From contig JAKEKT010000015.1 of NCBI GenBank assembly GCA_021495925.1, positions 248,001 to 312,000 of the forward strand: DNA of 64,000 nucleotides, given 5' to 3'. Under the pieces are notes generated by a model. That model ran no database searches. It was given only the letters and a program-made list of their open reading frames with translations, and was not told the origin of the DNA. Shown piece by piece: positions 44,201-54,546 of this stretch. The DNA comes from Diplodia intermedia (lineage: Eukaryota > Ascomycota > Dothideomycetes > Botryosphaeriales > Botryosphaeriaceae). How positions within the stretch are numbered: position 1 is the first letter of the stretch; every line of letters starts with the position of its first letter. The translations under genes were made by a program, and so were the position numbers.

Positions 44201-46488
44201 TTCATGGTTGGAACCTTGTGAGTGAACAGATTCACCAATCCTTCTGTGATGAGATGCTCTTTCAAGTCGGATTCTCCCTCCGCCATCATTCGCAGCCATG
44301 CGACGATTGAGCTTAGTGCCCAAGGCTCTGTGCACCTCGCGTAATCCTTTGGCGTTAACTTTTGTGGGTTGAAGCGTTTGCCAGTGGGGAGTGCCGGGAG
44401 ATCCAGAGTCATTGTGCTAGCCGTAGGCGGGGTCAAATTTTCGCTGCTAGAATCCTTCTCGTACAGGGCTGAGGTACGTATTCCCGAGCTGCGAAGGCGT
44501 CGTTCTTCGGCGTCCGTTTTCGACCTGATGGGTGGGACAGCTTGAGGCGTGTGGCTGTGACTGACGAGAGAAGTCGATCTCGGCACGATCGCACCGCTTG
44601 GAGTAACCATTTGATCAGGACCCGCAGGATAAGTCCCACGACCTTGTTGATGACCGTACGGGCTTTGTCGTTGAGAAAAGTTGGGTTCGCCCGCGGGTGG
44701 TGGCGGGAGTGGTCGCGAGTGCGACATGCCCGGGTGGTAGAACATTTCAGGCGGCTCAGCAGCTGTCGATGTTTCAGACAGCATCAGACTAGATTCATCG
44801 CCTTCGTCGTAGCTCAGGCGACGTCTGTGGGCACCCGGCTCGGCAAACCCGCCAGTGCCGAATGTGTCAACCCTTGCATTGCTGGAAAACGGAGGGAAGG
44901 GATGGATGGGATCGTATGCGTCTGCGTCGCTCGCATCTCCGGATTTGCGTTGCGAGCCAGACGACGACAACGTTTGGCTTTGGCTTCCAGAACGATCAAT
45001 GTGGCCACTGGCAAGTTCAGCTGGGTTTCCACCGTAGGTAAAGTGCGGCTCGAAATTTCCGGCATAAGCGCCCAAGTCGATGCCTGCCATGTCATCGTCG
45101 CTGTAAACGGCGTCCGTTGCTGTCGACTCATGAGCGGGCGGTTCCGGTGCTGCGGATGATGGGGGCTGCATGGTGCTGTAGCCGCTGAAAAGCGTAGCAC
45201 CACTGCTACCCCTGCGTTCCTCCTCCTCGGCCATCTGCAGAGCCGCCAAGCCCGCAGCGGCTTCCGCATCGCTCTCGTCGCTGTAACTGTAGGCAGCATG
45301 CGACGGGTGATCTGGCGACAAATGGCCATTTGTTGCCGCAACTCCACCGCCAGAAAGCGATGCATAGAAGAACGGCTCGTTCTGTCCGTTTGGCGCGGGG
45401 TAATCCGGTTGGTCCACATCGATCCTCGGAGAGCTTCCAGCGTTCAGCACTGCATTTTCAATTTCGTCATAAAGATCATCAGACGTCATTTGGCCACCGT
45501 ATGGACTACCATTACTATCTGATCGTCCAAAAGCGCCCTCGCTTTGCGGAGGACCGGGCAGCGGCCGAGACTGGGGATGGCGCCCAGACGTATTTGTCCT
45601 TTGCGGTGAGTGCTGAGGAAGGGGAGGGAGCGGATTCGAGTAGTATGATGGGGATTGCCGGCGTTCATCCTGGTTCACTGGGGGTGAAGGCAATGGGTTG
45701 TTGTATCTCGAGTCACTGTAGACCGAGGCCATGGACGGTCGTCTCGCAATTTGTTCCTGCCAGTCGGCCGGTGGAGAGCCACTGCTATGAGGAGGGACAG
45801 GCAGAGGAGGAGGCGCGGTGGAAGGCGAGTATGCCAAGGGTCGAGGAGGCAGCGGAGCGGAGCCGGAGGAAGTGGAATACGTTGGGGACTGTACAGAAGG
45901 GCGCTGGCTGTATTGACGGCTGGGAGAGTACTGCGATTGGTAAGGAAGCTGGGGTGATGGAAATTGGGCTGTGGGCGAGGTCGGATAGGCATCGTAGCCA
46001 TAGCCATATCCTCGACCGGCCGTGGTACCGCTGCGGTTGAGGTTGTTCTCCGTGTAGGCGGCGGGATTGTACGGCTGATGTGGGGCAGCAGCGTCGAAAT
46101 GTGTCCGGTTGACACCGCCGTAAGATTGCGGGTTCGGGATTTGGACCGGGGCAGGAAACTGGCGGGGGTCGTAGGCCTGCTGGGTGGGCGAGGTCACGGA
46201 ATGGTATTGCGAGCCAAAGTCCGAGGCAAGCGGTGTGGTGGGCATGTCCAGCGGCGGGTTGGACGAGTCCTGCATGAAGAGCTCATCGTGGTGGCGCACC
46301 GCGTAGCTGGGCCGCCGGTCCACATTCTGGCCGTAGCTGTATCCATCCTGACCACCGTTTGTGACAAAGGCAGCCTCGTCGCCGCTCTCGAAGCTGGGCC
46401 GTCGGGGCTGGTACGGGCTGTTGTTGGCGTAGGGCTGCTGCTGCGACGAGCCGGGGCGATAGTACGAGCCGTTCTGGTAGTAGGACAT
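41259..46488 (-). CDS. ROM2: Rho1 guanine nucleotide exchange factor, Rom2 family, three exons
   Basis: Activates Rho1 at the plasma membrane in the cell-wall-integrity pathway. Exons 43030-46488, 42300-42980, 41259-42248; introns 49 and 51 nt; 1709 aa. Domains in order: a Pro/Ser/Tyr-rich disordered half (1-690); DEP domain (about 700-850, LTPKDYARCTEPWALSSIVAWL...EHLITEGLVNLFTHKVPTM); DH domain (about 874-1075, RQNILHEIVQTEDNFMDSLNVLREL...LKTPITRLQHYGLLL); PH domain (from about 1086, LGRELIFKGDLQRMG); and CNH domain (about 1340-1690, including VSQIAVLEEFSIMLLISDKSLIAYHLDL). Intron 2 is 3n and stopless; removing it gives GWSR-AITIPRVSQIAVLEEF, the family reading. Domain order is diagnostic of Rom1/Rom2-type GEFs. 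It is divergent from the monooxygenase gene, 1.3 kb away. Confidence 0.95.
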
Positions 46489-47807
46489 GGTGTCGGCGGG
46501 CGGCGGGGAAGGGTCTGCTCTGGGGCGCGGGCAGGGTCTCCGGTGAGGTCATGCACCAGGGCGGCGGCGCGTGGGCGATCAGCGCGGAGACGGGAGGGCT
46601 TCGCAGGGCTGCGGCGTCCACATGGGCGTGGTCGCGCGTCTGTCGGAAGCGGCGATGTGCGCAGACAATGGGCGGTGTCGCAACAGGGGCCGCACGGCGG
46701 AAGAGCTTCCCGAGCTACCTGGTGCGGACGAGCTCGTCTGGGGCGGTGCTGGGTCGCTTGGGCGTGGGCGACGGCGGGGGCGGGCAGGCAGCAGCGGCGC
46801 GGGGCGGCGGGCGCGAGGGAGGCTGCGCAGCGCAGGCAGACAGGCGGTTTTGGGGACTTGGGGTCCTGGTGGACAGGTGTCTGACAAGACGACGCCTGGG
46901 GAGCCCGACGGTCTGCTGCTGCGGCTGTTCGCTCGTCGCGCGGCGTCGGCCAATGAGAGGGCGCGACGATTCGAGCGAGCCCGAAGCGCGGCGGCTGGGC
47001 GCTGCTGAGGCTGAGGCGTGACAGCCACCACGGTCGCCGAGGCGCAGCCCAACGTCTAGCTGCCCGCTCAGATCTATCGCAGCCGGCCCGCACGACGCCC
47101 TCGCGGCCCGGAAGGGTCCTGTGTTCAGCCTTGCGGCCTTCGCACGCGGGGCGCGCAGCCCGCCAAGAAGGCGGCCTCGAGGCGCAGACAAGCGAAAGGA
47201 AGACCGGCACCACGCCAACTCCCTTTTCTCCGCATCTCACGATGCAGCGCCGGCGAGCCAGCAATCATCGCACTCCAACTCAGCCGGCCCCCAACATGCA
47301 GCGGGACGGCGGCGCTTGCAAGAATGACGTGGTGTTGCGCGCTGCACCGTCAGCCTGCTCGAGCATCCGCCGTGCCGATCGCCACGTTTTGAGCGACCAG
47401 TCCTCATGGAATGCACTCCCGTCATGCACCCTGCTGCACGTGCCTGCGACCCAGGTCTGACACGCCGCCGCCGTCGTCCTCGGGTACTCTCACGCCTACC
47501 CCGCACTTAACCTCTTATGTCCGTTATCTGTGTTGTGCTCGTTGGATATAGCTTGGGTGCTGTTGCGCCCGTCTCCTGCTCTTGCCGGCTCCTCTGGCTC
47601 CAAATTGCTATTTCCTACTTCTATCACTCCTGCAGTTGCGACGTCAGCTTACACCGACCCCCTTGCCCGAGCGTTAGCGCCCCGTCGCCTTTGTACCACC
47701 GCCCACGCCCTCAGTCGTTTTGGCAAGCGAGTTGATCGACGCCCAGCCTTTTCTGCAACCTTCGGTTTTAGACTGGTGCCACTGGAATTTCTCCTGGATC
47801 CGGTGCA
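46489..47807. promoter_or_regulatory. Divergent promoter ROM2 / monooxygenase
   Basis: 1.3 kb between outward start codons. The ROM2 side is GC-rich; the monooxygenase side is CT-rich (about 47560-47800), as in many fungal core promoters. Overlapping open frames on both strands are composition artefacts. No gene seen. Confidence 0.5.
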
Positions 47808-49833
47808 ATGGCCATTGACTCGGGAACCACCAGCGGTGTTGGCACGAATGGGGCACACGAACAACTGCAATTCAATGATGACTACGCCGGCCAGCCGCCC
47901 CCAGAAGCTGACGAGCATGGCTACCGCATTCTGGAGCAGCCCATGGGGGCCAAGCGAAGAGTCAAAGTCATCCTGATGGGAGCCGGCGCTTCGTCCTTGA
48001 ATTTCTTCAAGAAGGCCGAAGAAGAGCTCGAGAATGTTGACCTTGTTTGCTACGAAAAGAACCACGATATTGGTGGAACATGGCTTGTGAACAGATATCC
48101 AGGGTGCGCTTGCGACATCCCGTCGGTCAACTACCAGTTTACTTGGAAGATCAAGCAGTGGTCACACTTCTACTCCTACTCGCCCGAGATCTGGCGTTAT
48201 TTGAAAGACATTGAAGAGGAAAACGATTTCATCAAGAAATACATCCGGCTGAGGCACCAGGTGGAAATGGCCGAATGGGACAGTCACGCCGGGGTGTGGA
48301 GGTTCAAAATCAGGAACCTCGTAACGGATGAAGTGTTTGACGACGCCGCCGAGTTTTTCATCAACGCTGGCGGAGTGCTGCACAAGTGGAAATGGCCTGA
48401 TATCCCTGGGCTGCATGACTTCAAAGGAAAACTCATGCACAGCGCTAACTACGAGGAAGGCTATGACCTCAGTGGGAAGAAGGTTGCGGTCGTAGGTTCT
48501 GGCAGTAGTGGTGTCCAGATAGTCGCTGCTATCACATCAAAGGTTGACCACTTGTATCACTGGGTTCGAAATCCGGTATGGGTAACTGCAGCATTTGCTC
48601 AGGGCTGGGCCGGTCCAGATGGCTCAAACTTCGCATGTGCGTCCGCCGTTATCATTTGCCTGTTCATATTAACGTTATAGCAGACAGCGAAGAACAGCTC
48701 CGCTACCTTGAGCAAAACCCAGACAAATATCTCGAGTACCGCAAACAGATCGAGAACGAGTTGAACCAGCGTTTCAAGTTCATCATCAGGGGCTCTCCAG
48801 GTATTGACCTCCTGCCAGAGGCACGAAAGGCCGTAGACCGAATTCCATACCCCTTCGATTTACCACATCCCCAATCACTGACAAATATTTAACAGAAAGC
48901 AAAGCCGCTCGCGACTTCGCCCGTGACCAAATGTCCCGCAAGCTCTCCAGCCGTCCCGAACTGGCCTCCGCCATAATCCCCCGAAACTTCAATCCCGGCT
49001 GCCGTCGCCCCACGCCCGCTCCGGGCTACCTAGAAGCCCTCTCCGCCCCAAACGCCACCATCTACACCGACCAGCTCTCGCAGATCACCCCCACCGGCTT
49101 CATCGACCACACCGGCACGCACCACCCCGTCGACGTCATCATCTGCGCCACAGGCTTCGACACCACCTGGCTACCGCCCTTCCCCTTCCGCGCCCACGGC
49201 CGCGACCTACGCGACCTCTGGACGCGGCGCAGCGTCGACCCGGCGACCGGCGCGGTCCAAACGGAGCCGGACGTCACGTCGTACCTCAGCATCGGCATCC
49301 CGACGTTCCCCAACACCTTCTCCTTCTGCGGGCCGTACGGGCCGCTCGGCCACGGCAGCTTCATGCCGCTGATCGAGGCGTGGACGCGCTACATGCTCGC
49401 CGCCGTCGCCAAGGCGCAGGCCGAGGGCATCAAGGCGCTCGCGCCGCGCGCCGACGCCGCGCGCCAGTTCCGCCAGCACGCCGACCTGTTCCTGCGGCGC
49501 ACCGCGTGGACGCAGCCGTGCAGCAGCTGGTTCAAGCAGGGCCGCGCCGGCGGCCAGGCCGCCGTGTACCCCGGCTCGCGCCTGCACTTCCTGGAGCTCA
49601 TGCGCGCGCCGCGGTACGAGGATTTCGACATCGAGTACTGGAGCGAGAATCGGTTCGCGTTCCTGGGGAACGGCTTCGAGGTGAGGGAGCGGGATGGCAG
49701 GGACATCACGTATTATCTGGGCTTGTTGGGGGACGAGGACAGGCAGCCGGTGTACGGGGAGGAGCTGGTGGAGAGGTTGGCGGGGTGGAGGCTTGGGGAT
49801 GGCGCTGTGGTGACGGGGGCCCAGATGAGCTGA
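47808..49833 (+). CDS. FAD-dependent monooxygenase, Baeyer-Villiger type, three exons
   Basis: Flavoprotein that would use NADPH and oxygen to turn a ketone into an ester or lactone. Exons 47808-48636, 48684-48800, 48896-49833; introns 47 and 95 nt; 627 aa. FAD fold GAGASS (58-63), then DIGGTWLVNRYPGCACDIPS, the typical BVMO stretch. The BVMO fingerprint position reads FKGKLMHSANYEE (205-217): F, G and H are kept, but the usual Trp-Pro/Asp is Tyr-Glu. The NADPH fold is VVGSGSSGVQ (about 227-236), and ATGFD (400-404) is the conserved ATG motif. Junctions yield NFA-YSEEQLRYL and RGSP-ESKAARDF, as expected for fungal members. Substrate unknown. It converges on the SDR gene and begins the oxidoreductase/transporter group. 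Confidence 0.9.
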
Positions 49834-50455
49834 AGGCGGTGAGTTGTCGTCGGCAGCTAGGCGGGACTACCTGTGTTGGTTGCACGTTTTTTGCAGTGCT
49901 TGTTTGCAACCCTTTTCCTTTCGAATGCCTTCTAGATCGTGTTTCATAATGCATCGGGCACCCGTGCTTTGAAGAAGTCTATGGCACACAGGGCCAAGCC
50001 TGAAATGCAAACAGCTATCCAAATCGGATACATGAGTACGGAATCCTGTGTAGAACACTGTGGGTTCACTTTAGACCTCATGGGTGACAGTGGGATCCGC
50101 TACATATGCAATCAGGGGCCAACAAACGGTTCTTGAATAGCAAAACTGAACCACGCATGGTATGGAAATCGAAATTCAACTATCTGCGTAGAGTACGGAG
50201 CCCTCTTTCGTTGGGAAGTCGAGGCAAATGTCGAAATGTAGATTTAATTTTGTGTGAATTCACATATACCGACGTGAGCAGGGTGTAATATTTTTGTGGA
50301 CTCAGTCCCTTTGCGACTCGCTGTGGTGGGACAGGTCTGGGAAGGTCAGATTCTTTTGCGACTGACTGCGAGGCTGAAACTGATGAAAATGATACTATCA
50401 CTGCTGTCATCAAACATGTCACTTTGGAATACCAGTTTCGTCGTTGGTCATCGAC
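49834..50455. other. Intergenic, convergent 3' ends
   Basis: Between the stops of the monooxygenase (plus) and the SDR gene (minus). AT-richer than its neighbours. No gene seen. Confidence 0.6.
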
Positions 50456-51468
50456 TCAGTGTGCGAACCATCCGCCATACACGGTGATGATTTTGTTGGT
50501 CACGTAGCCGGTCTTGACCATCCACAACACCGTCTCTGCGATCTCCTCTGGGCGGCCGAGGCGTCCAACAGGGAGCTCTGGTTCGGTCAGCTGATCCTTC
50601 TCGTCGAAACTCTCCCGGAGACTGGATGATACTCACTCTTTGCTAGTTCGTCATTGGATCCAGGAAGCATGGCAGTATCTTGGATAAGAGCGGGGGCGAC
50701 ACCATTGACTGTGATGCCCTTCGCAGCATAAGCGCCAGCGAGCCAGTGGACCAACCCATGCAGCGCCGACTTTGAGGATCTGTATGGACGGAGATTCAGC
50801 CTTGCATCCTCACTGGATGTTAGAAGCAGGAAGTCCGGTGCGTACGCGTAGTGTGGTCCGACTACTCCTCCGTTGAGGCCGGCAACGCTAGAGCAGAAGA
50901 TGACACGTCCCCAGCCAGCTTTCTCCATATCGGGAAGACAGAGCTGTGTAAGGAGGAAGGCAGAGCCGCAATTGGAGCGCCAGGTCAGTTCAAAGTCCTC
51001 GATGGAGATGTCGGACGCAGAACGGAGGCCGTGCTTGGACAGCGTGCTTCCGGCATTGTTGAAGAGGATCGTCGGAGCTCCGAGAGATGAGGATACGGAG
51101 GAATGAAGCTTCCGGACCTAGAAGGTATCTCAGCACTTCTGAAGGGCGCATTCAAAGTAGGTAAATAATGCTAGCAGTTTGACTTGAGTTTGTCTTGAAA
51201 TTTGTTAAATAAAAGCTATAGCAGACAAATAAGATGATGCACATACTTCATCATAATTGCTCAGGTCAGCTTGAAATGCTTGAGCTTTCACGCCCTTGGC
51301 TTTCAGCTGATCAACGAGAGCGTTGGCAGCATCAGAGTTGCTGTAATAGTGGGCGGCAATGGAGCAGCCCAGTTCAGCCAGAGCCAAACATGTTGCTTTA
51401 CCAATGCCACCGCTGGCGCCGGTGACAAGAGCAAGATGAGAGCCCAGATCAGTGGTAAGGACCGACAT
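50456..51468 (-). CDS. Short-chain dehydrogenase/reductase, four exons
   Basis: NAD(P)-dependent oxidoreductase of the classical SDR type, resembling 3-oxoacyl-ACP reductases and sugar dehydrogenases. Exons 51247-51468, 50846-51117, 50637-50779, 50456-50577; introns 129, 66 and 59 nt; 252 aa, normal for the class. Cofactor site TGASGGIG (16-23), NNAG (94-97), catalytic Ser151 in FCSSVAG, and catalytic Y164-ASS-K168 formed across intron 2. The C-terminal KLPVGRLGRPEEIAETVLWM and TVYGGWFAH are typical. Intron 2 is 3n and stopless; if retained it would insert 22 residues inside YxxxK. The glycine motif after the first strand is followed by HYYSN, which may accept NADPH, but this is a guess. Divergent from the Ldh2-type gene. 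Confidence 0.92.
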
Positions 51469-52122
51469 GTCTGTTGAGTGGTGTGGGAGAAGCAGCGTGT
51501 CGCGAGCGGGCTACGTCATCCCAGCCGGAGAAGACGGGATCGGTCAAACCCGGCCACCACTTTTCCATTTGCCGAACCGCGGTGCCCCGCCGCTCTTCCC
51601 CACAACGCTCAACAAGATGGGACGACACTAACGAAGCTGACACGGGTAGCAGCCGCTGCTGTCGGCGACTCCTGCGGCCTTGATACCTGTCGCGGAACTG
51701 TTGGCACGTCAGCCCGTCTTCGTTTTGTCCTCAAAGGTGAGCAACCGAAGGATCCAAGAGCGACGGGAAGCTGTGTCTGGCAACCCGTAAGCTGCATTCT
51801 GCTTACCGCACCGCTCGCCATGACTCCGTAGCGCCGCTCGGGGCTTTTCCGTCCCATCTTTCGGCGTCGGTCCGCCTCCGATGAAGTCGTCCTTCTCAGA
51901 GCGCGATTTCATCCTTTTTCCCCAACCTTCTCCTTGACTGCTCACATTTCTTGACAATTCTCCCTCCTACTTGCCTGCGCTTCTTGCCCACAAACGACAT
52001 TTGACTGAGTAGTGGCAGCTTCTCTGATATCTCGGCAGCACCACAGGTCGTACTCAACACCCTTCAGTCGGAAGACAGCAAGGACCCAGAAGCAGCAACT
52101 CTCGCATCGCCCAATCACGACC
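51469..52122. promoter_or_regulatory. Divergent promoter SDR / Ldh2-type reductase
   Basis: 654 bases between outward start codons, so both genes could share control. The part next to 52123 is CT-rich and also open in frame with the reductase from 52009, without an ATG. Confidence 0.55.
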
Positions 52123-53223
52123 ATGTCTGCCGCCAACGCAGCCATTGGCACCGCCGAGGATGCCAAACCCACGCCCATCCGTGTCCGCGCCCAAGACGCC
52201 GAGAAGTTTGTCCAAGACGTGCTTGTCGGAAATGGCGTGCCGCCCGATAACGCCGCAATTGTTGCCAAGTGCCTAGTCGCGGCCGATCTTCGCGGTGTCG
52301 ACACACACGGTATCAACCGCATCCCCTCCTACATGGCGCGCATCCGGCAAGGTGTCCTCGACGCGAAGGCATCGCCGACGCTGGAGCAGGTCACCCCGGT
52401 CGTCGCGCAGGTCGACGGTCAGAACGGCTTCGGGTTCGTGGCGGCGCGGCTCGGCATGGACGCCGCGATCCGGATGGCCAAGGAGTTCGGAATCGGCATG
52501 GTGAGCGTCAAACGCTCGAATCACTTTGGGATGTCGGCATGGGTGGTGCAGCAGGCGCTGGACGCCGGCCTGATGTCCCTCGTCTTCACCAACTCGTCGC
52601 CGGCGCTGCCGGTGTGGGGCGGGCGCGAGAAGCTCATGGGCGTGTCCCCCTTGGCGTGCGGCGCTCCGGCTGGGCAGTCGAAGCCTTTTATTCTCGACAT
52701 GGCGCCGTCGGTTGCGGCGCGAGGCAAGATTTACAAGGCGCTGCGGCGCGGGGAGACCATTCCTCGCGACTGGGCGCTGGATGCTGAGGGGCGGCCGACG
52801 GAAGACGCGGCCTCGGCGCTGCAGGGAGTGATGTTGCCAATGGGCGGACCGAAGGGCTCGGCGTTAGCGATAATGATGGACGTTTTCAGTGGAGTGCTGT
52901 CGGGAAGCGCGTTTGCGGGCCACGTCACGAACCCATACGACCCGTCCAGACCTGCCGACGTGGGACACTTCCTCGTCGCCATCAAACCGGACCTGTTCAT
53001 GAGCCTGGAGGACTTCAAGGAGCGCATGGACTACTTGTACCAGCGCGTGGTCGGGTCGGAAAAAATGGCAGGCGTCGAGCGCGTATACTTTCCCGGCGAG
53101 ATCGAGCAGCTGACGCAGGACGAGCGCGAGCGAGACGGTATCCCGTATGTGGAAGCGGAGGTCACCGCCCTCAACCAAGAGGCACAGCTGGTTGGCGCGG
53201 ACGGAGTCAGACCCATGGCCTGA
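52123..53223 (+). CDS. Ldh2/malate dehydrogenase family NAD(P)-dependent reductase
   Basis: Member of the Ldh2/MDH2 fold family, unrelated to classical lactate dehydrogenases; members reduce 2-oxo acids such as 2,3-diketogulonate, ureidoglycolate or piperideine-2-carboxylate. Intronless, 366 aa, usual length. Conserved DLRGVDTHGINRIPSYM (H62), DGQNGFGFVAA, then RSNHFGMSAW (H134, cofactor-side loop), SPALPVWGGREKLMGVSPLACGAPA, and the family's PMGGPKGSALAIMMDVFSGVLSG. ATG 52123 is the only in-frame start, but the frame stays open upstream to 52009 with a basic, acid-free stretch resembling a mitochondrial presequence. Exact substrate unknown; its place beside an SDR and sugar-type transporters suggests sugar-acid metabolism. 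Confidence 0.9.
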   Translation: MSAANAAIGTAEDAKPTPIRVRAQDAEKFVQDVLVGNGVPPDNAAIVAKCLVAADLRGVDTHGINRIPSYMARIRQGVLDAKASPTLEQVTPVVAQVDGQNGFGFVAARLGMDAAIRMAKEFGIGMVSVKRSNHFGMSAWVVQQALDAGLMSLVFTNSSPALPVWGGREKLMGVSPLACGAPAGQSKPFILDMAPSVAARGKIYKALRRGETIPRDWALDAEGRPTEDAASALQGVMLPMGGPKGSALAIMMDVFSGVLSGSAFAGHVTNPYDPSRPADVGHFLVAIKPDLFMSLEDFKERMDYLYQRVVGSEKMAGVERVYFPGEIEQLTQDERERDGIPYVEAEVTALNQEAQLVGADGVRPMA

Positions 53224-54375
53224 GCGACGCCACCGAGACGCCTCGCTCTCCGAATAAGGCACCCACATCGGCAATGGGCAATTTATCCGGGGGCGTCGGC
53301 TTTTGATCTGCTGGCGTGCGTTTCCCGTTCCGCGCCGCAGTAGATGTTCAGTGCGAAATTCTACAGCTCTCAACCGCAGCGTCACGATGCAGGAACTCGG
53401 GGTTTTTGTGTGTCAAACGAGCAGAAACCCGTACAGACGGGGCAGGGACAAGCTTCCCCGCGTGGGGCGAGGGCCAAGTTTTCTCCACGCGTCGAAAGCT
53501 GGAGCTTCTCTTGTTTCGGAAACTAATCCGCCGCTCTCTCCAGAAACCGAGACCCGCAAGCCCGGCTGGCGTGCGAAACGGCCGCTCGAACGATCTCGCA
53601 GCAATCATCTGCCGACATGATTAGCGCGCCAAGCCGCCGGCCAAGCCCGCCGCCGGCCAGTAGCAGCGGCTGCGTTTCTCGCTTTTCCAGGGCTTCAGCG
53701 CAAGTCCGGTCGCGAGGTGGGTCTGTCCGAGTTTCGAGCATGGAACGGCACATGGTTGCGGTGAGACGGCAGACACCCACGGGACAGATTCTCTGCAGCT
53801 CTGCTTCCACGGAATGCTTTTCAGCCCTCAGTGCGAGCTGCCGACGTTGTGCCCAAGACTTTTTCCGCCGCCTCTGACGCGCAGCGGTCGGCTGGTGTGG
53901 CAATTAGCCGACCGATCAAGCTCTCGAAGCCTCCGCCAGTTACACCAGCCAGTCTGCGCCCCGGAAGTAAGCCGTGCCCAGCGTTGCAGCCACCCAACGG
54001 AACGGATTGCTTTAAGCGGCCAAGCCTGCCAAGACTGCGGGGGTTATTGCGGAGGGCGCTCGTCGCCATGCAACCACAGACGGCTGGCGCCGTCCTATCA
54101 CAGCCCGCCATGGCCAATCCTTCGCCCACGGCACCCCAGCGCTCGAGCCCGCGATGCGTCTTCCGGACTGCCTGACTCCGCCTTGACGTCCGTTCCAAGG
54201 TGCTTTTCCGGCAATGTCACCTCATCCGGCCTGGCTACCCACGCGAAAATGACTCGGACCGCGAAGGGAAACGCGAGTCTGGAGTCCCCACAGAGATCCC
54301 TGGGCTAGACTGGGTTGTAGCCTCGTGGTGGGGGGAACCGTGGCGGGGAATGTTGCGCGCGTGAGCCAAGGTTCC

Positions 54376-54388
54376 TCCGCTCAGCGGA
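54376..54388. promoter_or_regulatory. CCG-N5-CGG palindrome, candidate Zn2Cys6 factor site
   Basis: TCCGCTCAGCGGA is a 13-base palindrome broken only at its central base, with CCG and CGG half-sites five bases apart. Fungal binuclear-cluster regulators bind paired CGG triplets with fixed spacing. It sits 19 bases upstream of the TATA box of the transporter gene. Confidence 0.45.
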
Positions 54389-54407
54389 ACGCGCAGATGC
54401 CGTGTAA

Positions 54408-54415
54408 TATATAAA
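54408..54415 (+). promoter_or_regulatory. TATA box of the sugar transporter gene
   Basis: TATATAAA, 132 bases upstream of the ATG at 54547, followed by a CT-rich tract up to the start codon. A strong TATA box suggests an inducible gene. Confidence 0.6.
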
Positions 54416-54546
54416 TTCCTGCTTCCCGCCTTCTGCTTGAGCCTCTTCAGCTGCAGTCGTTCGAGTTGTGTTCGGCGGTTCGCTCTCCTGGATTTTCCCC
54501 CTCCCTCCTCCCCTTTCAATTCCCGCCGCTCCATCGTACCGCCGCC

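Larger units (their letters stand above)
53224..54546. other. Intergenic, promoter of the sugar transporter
   Basis: 1.3 kb between two plus-strand genes. The right end carries a CCG-N5-CGG palindrome and a TATA box (listed separately). Open frames on both strands have no protein-like content. Confidence 0.55.

Noticed and set aside
46194..47264. 356-codon minus-strand frame overlapping the ROM2 start
   Set aside because: Overlaps the ROM2 coding start in another frame and is Arg/Ala/Pro-rich without motifs.
48560..48580. tRNA T-loop-like sequence GGGTTCGAAATCC
   Set aside because: Lies inside the conserved monooxygenase coding frame, and no acceptor stem or anticodon arm can be paired. Similar GTTCGA strings at 1339, 8926, 19243 and 35059 failed in the same way.
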